A stretch of DNA of 25,536 nucleotides from WTJX01 sp045106295 (GTDB lineage Bacteria > Bacteroidota > Bacteroidia > Cytophagales > JAAEPT01), in contig JBGCEI010000118.1 in the NCBI GenBank assembly GCA_045106295.1, forward strand, positions 1-25,536, in the 5' to 3' direction. The notes beneath the pieces were generated by a model. That model worked only from the letters and a program-made list of their open reading frames with translations. It was not told where the DNA came from and ran no database searches. The position numbers and the translations under genes are program-made. This document shows positions 1-8,070 of the stretch, in pieces; position 1 is the stretch's first letter; every line of letters begins with the position of its first letter.

Positions 1-1306
1 GGCTAGTTTCTCACATCTTAAAAATAGGGTGGCAACAAATGGAGGGATAAAAGCAGATTCTACAGATGATATATTGACCTTATTTGATTTTGAGTTAGAA
101 GAAGCAAATCTTACCATAGATGGTAAAATAATTGAAAGAAGACATAACTTTCATTTATTACATCAATACCAATTGACAGAAGGAAAAGGCGTGCAGCTCT
201 TCCATCAGTTCGAAACACATAGTCAAGTCAATCGATATTCAGACTTTAATGTAGGAGCAAACATAGACTATTACACTAGTAAAAATTACTTTGTAACAGA
301 CACCATTTTTAGTGCAAACGATACACTACCGTTTGCTAGCTCAATGACCAGAGATGAGTTTATCTTTAAACAATACCGAAATAAAGTAGGGATAAAAGGA
401 AGTGTAAAAGGGCTATATTATCAACTCTATGCACGAAATAGTTTATCCAAATACACCAATAAGAACTTTTATTCGGAGTACGAGAGTCCTGTCTTTTCGG
501 AACAGTTTATAGGTGGGGCTGTTTTATTAGACCCAGTGAAAGATTTACGTTTTATTGGGAAAGCAGAGTTAGGTTTAGGAAGAGACTATTTATTAAACCC
601 AGAATTGCAATTTAAGAAAGCTAAAGTAGGATTGAAGCTGCTGAATTATTCACCTACCTTATTACAAAACAGGTATGAGAGTCTTCACTTTTCATGGAAT
701 AATGACTTTAGGAATACCAACCTGCAAGAATTGTATGCCAACACATCTATTCAAGTTGGGAAAATAGAACTGACACCAAGTATTTCTATTTCTAACCTAC
801 AACGGTATATCTATTTTAATCAGAATGCTACCCCAGATCAGGCAGGAAATGATTTTACGATTATAAAACCATCTTTAGGTTATAAACTGGCATTAGGAGC
901 GTTGAATATCGATGGTTTTGTGAATTATACTAAGCTTACTGACGATTCGTATTTACGAGTACCTGAATTCTTATTTCAGCAGAGTACCTATCTGGAAGGT
1001 AGAATATTTAGTAGAGCCCTGCACTTTCAGTTTGGTTTAGACCTGAAACGAAGTAGTAGCTATTTTGCGAATGATTTTAACCCAATCACTCAACAGTTTT
1101 ATCTGCAAGATAGCTTCAAAGTACCGTCTTATTGGTTAGGTGATCTCTTCTTTAACTTTAAAGTGAAGTCTACTACCGTATTCTTCCGTTTACATAATGT
1201 GTTAGCCGGGAGAGTTGGTAACGATGCTGGTTATTTCACCACTCCATTCTATACAGGGCTTCCTGGTTCGTTTGATTTTGGAGTTAAGTGGCCATTTTTT
1301 GATTAA
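1..1306 (+). CDS. Putative outer-membrane porin (Porin_10-like), 5' partial
   Basis: The reading frame is open from base 2, so the start codon and signal peptide lie before the window; the GTG at 29 is internal and not a credible start. About 435 residues are visible. They are rich in alternating hydrophobic/aromatic strands and Asn/Tyr/Phe turns, with no cysteine-rich or enzymatic motif, and end in aromatic residues (a WPFF run before the last Asp), as outer-membrane beta-barrels do. The pattern resembles the Bacteroidota 'putative porin' family (Porin_10), which forms diffusion barrels in the outer membrane. The substrate cannot be told from sequence. The gene converges on guaB. The barrel class is fairly sure; the family name is from recognition only. 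Confidence 0.75.
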   Translation, partial: ASFSHLKNRVATNGGIKADSTDDILTLFDFELEEANLTIDGKIIERRHNFHLLHQYQLTEGKGVQLFHQFETHSQVNRYSDFNVGANIDYYTSKNYFVTDTIFSANDTLPFASSMTRDEFIFKQYRNKVGIKGSVKGLYYQLYARNSLSKYTNKNFYSEYESPVFSEQFIGGAVLLDPVKDLRFIGKAELGLGRDYLLNPELQFKKAKVGLKLLNYSPTLLQNRYESLHFSWNNDFRNTNLQELYANTSIQVGKIELTPSISISNLQRYIYFNQNATPDQAGNDFTIIKPSLGYKLALGALNIDGFVNYTKLTDDSYLRVPEFLFQQSTYLEGRIFSRALHFQFGLDLKRSSSYFANDFNPITQQFYLQDSFKVPSYWLGDLFFNFKVKSTTVFFRLHNVLAGRVGNDAGYFTTPFYTGLPGSFDFGVKWPFFD

Positions 1307-1323
1307 ACCCGGATTTTACATTA

Positions 1324-1572
1324 GTGATCATGTTGAGACAGATTCTCTATTCAACGTTCTTTGATTATGAAAATCAAAGAACGTTTAGATTAAATTCGTT
1401 CATTCAGTTGAAGTCAATTTTTGTTAGCAAGCAATCGAGATTAGAGGCTCATGATTTTGAAGCTTTAAAACAAGTGGCTTTAGCTGTTGGATTTTCCACT
1501 ACTCCTTATTTCTGTAAACTCTATGAGGCTCGCTATGGAAAACACCCGTCAGAGTATTCAAGGAATGAATAA
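1324..1572 (+). pseudogene. AraC-family regulator C-terminal remnant
   Basis: The last ~35 residues of this 82-codon frame match the second helix-turn-helix of AraC/XylS regulators: VALAVGFSTTPYFCKLYEARYGKHPSEY fits the family pattern 'vA..vGF.s..yFsr.Fk..yG.tPseyR' (quoted here as two adjoining pieces: VALAVGFSTTPYF, then CKLYEARYGKHPSEY). The first DNA-binding helix-turn-helix and the whole N-terminal sensor domain are missing. The 5' half of the frame runs through a perfect hairpin (1353-1385) and does not look like AraC sequence. I read it as the decayed tail of a regulator gene, stuck between the porin and guaB stops. A functional mini-protein is unlikely but not excluded. Confidence 0.6.
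1353..1385. repeat. Perfect 14-bp inverted repeat (hairpin)
   Basis: AACGTTCTTTGATT at 1353-1366 is exactly repeated in reverse complement at 1372-1385 with a 5-nt loop (ATGAA). It starts 47 nt after the porin stop, inside the convergent gap before guaB. No T-run follows on either strand, so it is not a textbook intrinsic terminator. It may still act as a bidirectional transcript end or 3' stabiliser, or be the scar of a small mobile repeat. Confidence 0.75.
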
Positions 1573-1579
1573 TTCTTAC

Positions 1580-3055
1580 TTATTTCCTTCTAGAATAATT
1601 AGGCGCTTCACGAGTTATTTGAACATCGTGTGGATGACTTTCTACTGCTCCAGCATTTGTTATTTTCACAAACTTAGCTTCTTTCAATTGATCTACTGTA
1701 GCAGCACCACAATATCCCATTCCTGCTCTTAGACCTCCTATCAATTGATAAATAACTTCAGATACCATCCCTTTATAGGCTACTCTACCTGCAATACCTT
1801 CTGGAACTAGTTTTTTCACATCATCTTCTACGTCTTGGAAATAACGATCTTTAGAACCGTCTTCCATTGCCTCTACAGACCCCATTCCACGATAAGCCTT
1901 GAACTTTCTTCCCTCATAGATAGTTACTTCACCAGGTGCTTCTTCTGTACCTGCTAATAGAGAACCTATCATAATGGAACTTGCACCACCAGCTATTGCT
2001 TTTACCAAGTCTCCGGAAAAACGAATACCTCCATCTGCAATAATCGGTACTCCAGTTCCTTTTAATGCTTTCGATGCTTCATACACTGCTGATAACTGTG
2101 GCATTCCCACTCCCGCAATAATTCGAGTAGTACAAATACTTCCAGGCCCTACACCTACTTTTACTGCATCAGCACCGGCATCTACTAAAGCCTTTGCTCC
2201 TTCACCAGTAGCTACATTTCCAACTATCAAATCTAATTTCGGATAGGCTTTCTTTACCTTTTTAGTGACATCCATTACTCCTTTAGAATGGCCATGAGCT
2301 GTATCAATACTAATCACATCTACTTCAGCATCTACCAAAGCTTGTACCCTATCCATAATGTCTGGGGTTACTCCTACTGCTGCCCCTACTCTCAAACGAC
2401 CAAAAGAATCTTTACATGCATTGGGTCTGTCCTTTTTCTTCAGAATATCCCTGTATGTAATTAGTCCTACCAATTTGTAGTCCTTATCTACAATGGGTAA
2501 TTTCTCAATTTTATGTTTTTGTAAAATTTCTTCTGCTTCTTCTAATCTCGCCCCTTTTTTAGCCGTGATCAAGTTTTTACGAGTCATTACCTCCGTTACT
2601 TTTCTACCTAAATTCTTTTGGAAGCGTAAATCTCTATTGGTAATAATACCCACTAACTTTCCATTACCGTCAATAACAGGTATCCCCCCTATCTTAAAAT
2701 CTTTCATGATGGCCAATGCATCTTGTAAAGTTGCTTTCTCTTCTAAGGTAACCGGGTCTAAAATCATCCCGCTTTCAGAACGTTTCACTCTCCGTACCTG
2801 ATCTGCCTGCTGGGCGATAGTCATGTTTTTATGAATAAACCCTAAACCACCCATGTGCGCCATGGCAATAGCTAAGTTATGCTCAGTGACCGTATCCATG
2901 GCAGCAGAAACTAATGGGATATTCAACTCGATATTACGAGTTAGCTTTGTTTTGGAGTTCGTATCTCTAGGTAGAACGTCAGAGTACGCAGGAAGCATTA
3001 ATACATCATCGTATGTAAGTGCTTCGAATAAAAATTTGGATTGATCTAAGGACAT
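1580..3055 (-). CDS. guaB: Inosine-5'-monophosphate dehydrogenase
   Basis: Cytosolic enzyme that oxidises IMP to XMP with NAD+, the committed step of GMP synthesis. The 491 residues are the usual bacterial length. The N-terminal part (1-95) begins the TIM barrel, with LTYDDVLMLP and the SAAMDTVTE segment. A pair of CBS domains occupies about 96-205. The barrel then resumes with the catalytic loop GPGSICTTR, whose nucleophile is Cys308, the phosphate-binding ADGGIRFSGD around 341-350, and the flap YRGMGS at 388-393. The ATG at 3055 gives the family's normal N-terminus. It is transcribed alone or with a preceding OmpA-like gene 154 nt upstream; a -7-like box at 3088-3095 suggests its own promoter. 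Confidence 0.98.
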   Translation of the reverse strand: MSLDQSKFLFEALTYDDVLMLPAYSDVLPRDTNSKTKLTRNIELNIPLVSAAMDTVTEHNLAIAMAHMGGLGFIHKNMTIAQQADQVRRVKRSESGMILDPVTLEEKATLQDALAIMKDFKIGGIPVIDGNGKLVGIITNRDLRFQKNLGRKVTEVMTRKNLITAKKGARLEEAEEILQKHKIEKLPIVDKDYKLVGLITYRDILKKKDRPNACKDSFGRLRVGAAVGVTPDIMDRVQALVDAEVDVISIDTAHGHSKGVMDVTKKVKKAYPKLDLIVGNVATGEGAKALVDAGADAVKVGVGPGSICTTRIIAGVGMPQLSAVYEASKALKGTGVPIIADGGIRFSGDLVKAIAGGASSIMIGSLLAGTEEAPGEVTIYEGRKFKAYRGMGSVEAMEDGSKDRYFQDVEDDVKKLVPEGIAGRVAYKGMVSEVIYQLIGGLRAGMGYCGAATVDQLKEAKFVKITNAGAVESHPHDVQITREAPNYSRRK

Positions 3056-3087
3056 GGCAAACAGTTTTACTATCTCTATTTGCGGGA

Positions 3088-3095
3088 CAAAATTA
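3088..3095 (-). promoter_or_regulatory. Candidate guaB promoter (-7 box)
   Basis: Read on the minus strand, TAATTTTG is an exact match to the Bacteroidota primary-sigma -7 consensus TAnnTTTG and lies 32 nt before the guaB ATG, giving a short leader. The matching -33 TTTG is not clear: only a TTTTCC is seen about 20 nt upstream. This is a motif match in an AT-rich gap, so confidence is moderate. Confidence 0.4.
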
Positions 3096-3180
3096 GACTT
3101 TTAAAACGAGATAGGAAAAGAAAAGACTATTTAGTTTCTAATCAATTGAAAATTCCAAAAAACAGATATCAAATCACACA

Positions 3181-3215
3181 TCTAACATCTAGAGTCTCGT
3201 GTCTAAAATCTAATA
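3181..3215. repeat. Five degenerate heptanucleotide repeats
   Basis: Read on the plus strand, five consecutive 7-nt units share the first three bases: TCTAACA, TCTAGAG, TCTCGTG, TCTAAAA, TCTAATA. On the minus strand the array (NNNNAGA units) begins at the stop codon of the PorE-like gene and runs toward guaB; two looser units may follow to about 3167. It is short and degenerate but strictly in register. Confidence 0.5.
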
Positions 3216-5273
3216 GTCTTTCAAAATCTCAAACTCCACCCTTCTATTCAGTTCCCTATCGTGATTAGTGACTTCTGGAACTCTAATAGGGTGTGTATCT
3301 CCATACCCTTGGGTAGTAATTCGATCAGGTTCTATGAAACCAGTCATCTCTAAGAATTCTTTGATAGCCTCAGCTCTATTTCGAGAAAGTGTCATATTCT
3401 TCGCAGGGTCTCCATGAGAATCTGTATGTCCAGAAATCTTTAAACTAATAGCTGGGTGATCGGTCATAAAATTAATGACATCCCATAAATCTTTTTCCAT
3501 CTCTGGTAAAATATCCCATTTGCCATTTTCAAATTCTACTGACTTAAACGTGATTTTAGCAGGATTTAATTTCTTCGCCGTATGCGCAAAAGAAGTATCC
3601 CCTTCCAAATAAAACAACTCTTCTATTCTAAAAAAATCATCTCCTTGAAGAATCAAAAGGTATTTTTTCTTATTAATTAAATTAAAATTGTATGAACCGT
3701 CTTTTCTTAATTTTTTGGGTGCTATTTCAATTCCAGAATCCATGTCCACCACCGCCACAATTCCGGCTAGTGGGTCACCCACCTCATCCTTTAACTTCCC
3801 TCCTACGCTTACCGTTGCCAATGGTTGTCCTTCCATAGGCAACGGAAAAGAATACAAATCTGTAGTGTAAGATGTTTTTTCTACCCCTTCTTCCGTCTTC
3901 GCATAAAAAATAGTACTCGATTTAGAATCAATCGAAAAATACTGTTCGTTTTCCTTTCCGTTAACCAAAGGACCAATATTATACGGTTCAGACCATGTGT
4001 TACCTACTTTGTAAGCTTTGTAAATATCCAATGTCTTTTCATGCTGATTATCTTCTTGCTCATCAAAGAAATTCATTACTTGTCCTCCACTACTAAAATA
4101 TAAAACAGGATGATTAGGATGGTAAAAAGGACTCACTTCTTGATGCACTGTATTAATAATTGGCCCCATATTCTTCGCTTTCGCCCAAGTAGAATCTGTT
4201 AGTTTGTACGTGAAGTAAATATCAGACAATCCAAACCCGCCAAAGCGATTAGAAGCAAAACACAAGGTATCTCCCGACGGAGAAACACTAGGATGAGACT
4301 CCCATGCCGTCGTATTTACATTAGAGCCTAAGTTCTTAGGATAGCCCCAACTAGAGTCTGGCTGCAAATAAGAAACATACAAATCGCAACTACCCATACA
4401 ATCTAAACAAGAAGACCGATTTCCTTTAGTCGCACAACGGGCAAAAAACATAGATTTCCCATCTCTCGTCAAGTAAGCAGAACCCTCGTTACACGCTGTA
4501 TTGATATGTTTATCAAATTTTGAAGGAGGATACCAATAACCGTCACGCCCCTTACTCATATAAATATCCTCATTCACCGTGTTCTCATCATCCCACAAAC
4601 TCTTCCGCTCTTTCTTCCGTTTAGTGTACAATAATACCTCATCATTACTACTAATAGTAGGACCATAATCGCTTACTCCACGCTCATTAATGTCCTCTCC
4701 CATATTCAACAAAACGCTCCTTGGAGGGAACAACGTATCTATATGTTTTCGGTAATCTATTAACTCATAGTAATATTTTAAATCCACATAACTTTCACTT
4801 TCAGAAACATGCAATGAGTCGTAACTATTTTTTACGATGAAATAATCTTTAATGTGTTTATCGTGCGTAATATGGTAATGTTTAAGCGCCAATCGATACG
4901 CATGCTTTGCTTTCTTGAGTTCACCCAACTCTTCATACAATTCGGCTAGGTGCCAAAGCAAATACGTGTCTTTAGCAAAATTTTTAATCGTAAATTGACT
5001 CACATAAACTTCTAGTATCGGCAACAGATTCCAATAATCCTTCTTCTGATACATTTTCTCAATCTTCTTCAACAGCTTCTCATCTAAGTATCGCTCAGCA
5101 CCATAGATTTGATCAAACGAAAGATGAAAAGCAGGATCTTGAATACGAGAGACAGTGTCACTAACAGAGACTACTAGTTCAGAGGTAGCCCTTATTTTCT
5201 TTTTCTCTTTCCCCATTAAAGAACATAAACAAAAAACACAAAGAATACTGGATGTAATAAATACCTTATTCAC
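3210..5273 (-). CDS. PorE-like TPR / beta-propeller / CRD / OmpA-C protein
   Basis: 687 residues. A hydrophobic signal segment covers about 1-20. A TPR-like helical part follows (about 60-135, with LLWHLAELYEELGELKKAKHAY). A PD40-type propeller spans about 195-480, with repeated 'S.SGDTLCFASNR' and 'GLSDIYF' blades. Next comes a carboxypeptidase-regulatory-like beta domain (about 488-560), then a C-terminal OmpA peptidoglycan-binding domain (about 570-687) with SGHTDSHGDPAKN at 614-626 and NRRVEF near the end. This order and length match PorE (P. gingivalis PG1058), a type IX secretion component that links the outer-membrane apparatus to peptidoglycan. Bacteroidota often carry several paralogues of this build, so the exact role is inferred. 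Five cysteines cluster at 261-296. It is divergent from lon. Confidence 0.8.
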   Translation of the reverse strand: MNKVFITSSILCVFCLCSLMGKEKKKIRATSELVVSVSDTVSRIQDPAFHLSFDQIYGAERYLDEKLLKKIEKMYQKKDYWNLLPILEVYVSQFTIKNFAKDTYLLWHLAELYEELGELKKAKHAYRLALKHYHITHDKHIKDYFIVKNSYDSLHVSESESYVDLKYYYELIDYRKHIDTLFPPRSVLLNMGEDINERGVSDYGPTISSNDEVLLYTKRKKERKSLWDDENTVNEDIYMSKGRDGYWYPPSKFDKHINTACNEGSAYLTRDGKSMFFARCATKGNRSSCLDCMGSCDLYVSYLQPDSSWGYPKNLGSNVNTTAWESHPSVSPSGDTLCFASNRFGGFGLSDIYFTYKLTDSTWAKAKNMGPIINTVHQEVSPFYHPNHPVLYFSSGGQVMNFFDEQEDNQHEKTLDIYKAYKVGNTWSEPYNIGPLVNGKENEQYFSIDSKSSTIFYAKTEEGVEKTSYTTDLYSFPLPMEGQPLATVSVGGKLKDEVGDPLAGIVAVVDMDSGIEIAPKKLRKDGSYNFNLINKKKYLLILQGDDFFRIEELFYLEGDTSFAHTAKKLNPAKITFKSVEFENGKWDILPEMEKDLWDVINFMTDHPAISLKISGHTDSHGDPAKNMTLSRNRAEAIKEFLEMTGFIEPDRITTQGYGDTHPIRVPEVTNHDRELNRRVEFEILKDY

Positions 5274-5432
5274 TAACGACTATCTTTAGTTACATAAATA
5301 TAAAGTATATTATTATAGTATTTGGCACAAGAGTTGAACTTTAGGGATAAGTTTTTTAGTAGAAAAAGAGCTTCAGAAGCAGTTTAGATTCGTTTTTAAA
5401 CTAAATCAAAGTACTTTTAATTTGGTAAAGAT

Positions 5433-5461
5433 GATAAACACGCATGTTTATCGCTCTTTTT
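5433..5461 (+). promoter_or_regulatory. Palindrome plus T-run in the lon leader
   Basis: GATAAACA (5433-5440) and TGTTTATC (5445-5452) form a perfect 8-bp inverted repeat around CGCA, followed by GCTCTTTTT. It ends 31 nt before the lon ATG. It is far from the divergent gene's end, so it is not that gene's terminator. It could be an attenuator-like hairpin in the lon mRNA or an operator dyad. No CIRCE-type heat-shock element is seen. Confidence 0.5.
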
Positions 5462-5483
5462 CTATGACACAAAGGCAGTATTT

Positions 5484-7991
5484 ATGGCAGACAGACAGCA
5501 ATTTACACTAATCGATTTTTTAGAAGACGACTTTCTTGAATCAGGAAATGAAGACATGATCTCCATTATGGACGAGAGCGACGATGCGCTTTCAAAAGAT
5601 CAAGAGAATCAGCTAAAAAAACTTCCTGTTCTTCCTTTACGAAATGCTGTATTGTTCCCTGGAGTCGTATTACCAATCACCGTTGGTAGACAGAAATCCA
5701 TCAAATTAGTAAAAGAATCTTACCGTGGAGACAGGCTGATAGGAGTAGTGACCCAATCCAAAGAAGCACAAGAAGACCCTTCTTTTAAAGACTTAAATAA
5801 AGTAGGCGTACTTGCTAAGATTGTACGTTTATTAGTATTACCAGATGGAAGTACTACTATTATTATTCAAGGTAAAAAACGATTTGAACTAACAGGGAAT
5901 TTCGAAGAAGAGCCCTACATTAGAGCAGAAGTAAAATTACTAAAAGAAGAAAAACTTAAAGTTTCTAAAAAAGAAACCAAAGCACTTATACAATCCCTCA
6001 AAGCCTCTGCCTTAAAAATCATTAAGCTAAATCCCGAAATCCCTCAAGAAGCACAGGTAGCCTTAGACAACATTGAAGAACCTGGTTTTCTAACGTATTT
6101 TTTAGCTTCTAATCTAAATGCTTCTACAAAGGATAAACAAAAACTATTAGAAACCAACGACCTCAAAAAGAGAGCTACCCTATTGCTCCAGCACATGAAC
6201 AAAGACATCCAACTGCTGGAAATCAAAAACGATATCCACAACAAAACAAATTTGGATATTGACCAGCAACAGCGAGACTACTACTTGCGCCAGCAAATGC
6301 GGGTATTACAAGACGAGTTAGGACAAGACGGACCAGACCAAGAAATAAACAAACTTAAAGCAAAAACAGTAGACAAAAAATGGTCTAAAAAAACTGCAGA
6401 ACATTTTAATAAAGAGTTGGAGAAATTGAGCCGGCTAAATACCGCTGCCCCAGAATATGCAACTACCGTCAACTACCTCGAACTATTAGTTGACCTCCCG
6501 TGGGACCATCTGTCAGAAGATAACTTTGACCTAAAACATGCTCAAAAAGTTCTCGACAAAGAGCATTATGGCTTAGAAAAAGTAAAAGAGCGTATTATTG
6601 AATACCTAGCCGTTCTTAAATTAAAACGAGAGCGGGAAGGAGATAAAAAGAAACTACGTGCTCCCATCATTTGCTTGTATGGACCTCCAGGAGTAGGAAA
6701 AACCTCTCTAGGTAAGTCAGTCGCCAAATCACTAAATAGAGAATACATCCGTATGTCATTAGGTGGTGTGGGAGACGAAGCTGAAATTAGAGGACATAGA
6801 AAAACATACATCGGTGCTATGCCTGGAAAAGTAATCCAGAGCATTAAAAAAGCAGGAACATCTAACCCCGTCTTTATCTTAGATGAGATAGACAAACTAT
6901 CCACTGATTTTAAAGGAGATCCTTCTTCTGCATTATTAGAAGTATTAGATCCTGAGCAAAACAGTACGTTCATGGATAATTATTTAGACATAGAATACGA
7001 CCTTTCTGGCGTATTATTTATTGCTACTGCCAATTCATTAGGAACCATACAACCTGCCTTGAGGGACCGTATGGAAATCATAGAAATTAATGGTTACACA
7101 CAAGAAGAGAAAATAGAAATAGCCAAACGTCACCTCATTCCAAAACAACGAAAAGAACATGGGCTGACAGGAAAAGACACTAAAATCAATAGCTCTGCTA
7201 TTAAAACCATCGTAGAAGGCTACACAAGAGAATCTGGTGTAAGAGGTTTAGAAAGAAAAATAGGACAAGTTTTTAGAAAAGTAGCTAAGTCCATTGCACT
7301 AGAAGAAGAGGTAGACAAAAGCATAGTCGACACCGATGTCAAAAAATTATTAGGCTCCAACATTTTCGACAAAGAGCCTTACGTAGAAGAAAGTGTAGCC
7401 GGCGTAGTTACTGGTTTAGCATGGACATCCGTAGGAGGAGAAATTCTGTACATTGAATCAAGTATCAACAGAGGAAAAGGCAAGTTAACCATCTCTGGCC
7501 AGCTTGGTAGCGTCATGAAAGAGTCTGTCATCGCAGCACTCTCCTACTTAAAAGTACAAGCCAATGACTTAGGAATCGACAATAAGATATTTGATCAGTT
7601 TGATCTCCATATCCACGTTCCTGCTGGCGCCGTACCAAAAGACGGTCCTTCCGCAGGAATCACCATGTTTACCTCACTCGCCTCTGTCTTTACACAGCGA
7701 AAAGTAAAATCTAAAATAGCCATGACAGGTGAAATTACCTTAACAGGAAAAGTATTGCCTGTAGGTGGGATTAAGGAGAAATTACTTGCTGCCAAACGAG
7801 CGGGAATTAAAGAAATCATTTTCTGTGAAAAGAATGAAAAAGATATTCTAGAATTAGACGCTCGTTACCTCAAAGGCTTAAAAATTCATTATGTATCACG
7901 AGCTAACGAAGTACTAGACATTGCTTTACTAAAACAAAAAGTAGTTAATCCTATTTCTTTAGAAATCACTTCCTCAAAACCCATTAAATAG
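5484..7991 (+). CDS. lon: ATP-dependent endopeptidase La (Lon)
   Basis: Cytosolic AAA+ serine protease that unfolds and degrades damaged and regulatory proteins. 835 residues. The LON substrate-binding domain starts at about 44 (KLPVLPLRNAVLFPG), after an acidic N-terminal extension of some 40 residues. Walker A is GPPGVGKT (400-407) and Walker B is VFILDEID (463-470). The protease domain carries PKDGPSAG with catalytic Ser723 and, 43 residues on, Lys766 of the GGIKEK motif, giving the Lon Ser-Lys dyad. All key residues are intact. The ATG at 5484 fits. It is a single-gene unit preceded by a 210-nt divergent gap and followed by a lipoprotein gene 79 nt away. Confidence 0.98.
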   Translation: MADRQQFTLIDFLEDDFLESGNEDMISIMDESDDALSKDQENQLKKLPVLPLRNAVLFPGVVLPITVGRQKSIKLVKESYRGDRLIGVVTQSKEAQEDPSFKDLNKVGVLAKIVRLLVLPDGSTTIIIQGKKRFELTGNFEEEPYIRAEVKLLKEEKLKVSKKETKALIQSLKASALKIIKLNPEIPQEAQVALDNIEEPGFLTYFLASNLNASTKDKQKLLETNDLKKRATLLLQHMNKDIQLLEIKNDIHNKTNLDIDQQQRDYYLRQQMRVLQDELGQDGPDQEINKLKAKTVDKKWSKKTAEHFNKELEKLSRLNTAAPEYATTVNYLELLVDLPWDHLSEDNFDLKHAQKVLDKEHYGLEKVKERIIEYLAVLKLKREREGDKKKLRAPIICLYGPPGVGKTSLGKSVAKSLNREYIRMSLGGVGDEAEIRGHRKTYIGAMPGKVIQSIKKAGTSNPVFILDEIDKLSTDFKGDPSSALLEVLDPEQNSTFMDNYLDIEYDLSGVLFIATANSLGTIQPALRDRMEIIEINGYTQEEKIEIAKRHLIPKQRKEHGLTGKDTKINSSAIKTIVEGYTRESGVRGLERKIGQVFRKVAKSIALEEEVDKSIVDTDVKKLLGSNIFDKEPYVEESVAGVVTGLAWTSVGGEILYIESSINRGKGKLTISGQLGSVMKESVIAALSYLKVQANDLGIDNKIFDQFDLHIHVPAGAVPKDGPSAGITMFTSLASVFTQRKVKSKIAMTGEITLTGKVLPVGGIKEKLLAAKRAGIKEIIFCEKNEKDILELDARYLKGLKIHYVSRANEVLDIALLKQKVVNPISLEITSSKPIK

Positions 7992-8070
7992 AAGGTAATA
8001 ATGACTTAATGAGAATGTTTATATATTTCATCAATAAAATGTAGTTTTATTTAATACTAAATATACAAAC

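Noticed and set aside
1974..2246. Plus-strand open frames inside guaB, and similar frames opposite lon, hslU and surA
   Set aside because: They lie wholly opposite well-conserved genes, have no recognisable motif and reflect codon bias of the true strand.
8033..8051. AT-only 7-bp hairpin (AATAAAA/TTTTATT) between lon and the lipoprotein gene
   Set aside because: Contains no G-C pairs in the stem and no run of T after it; expected by chance in such AT-rich DNA, so not called as the lon terminator.
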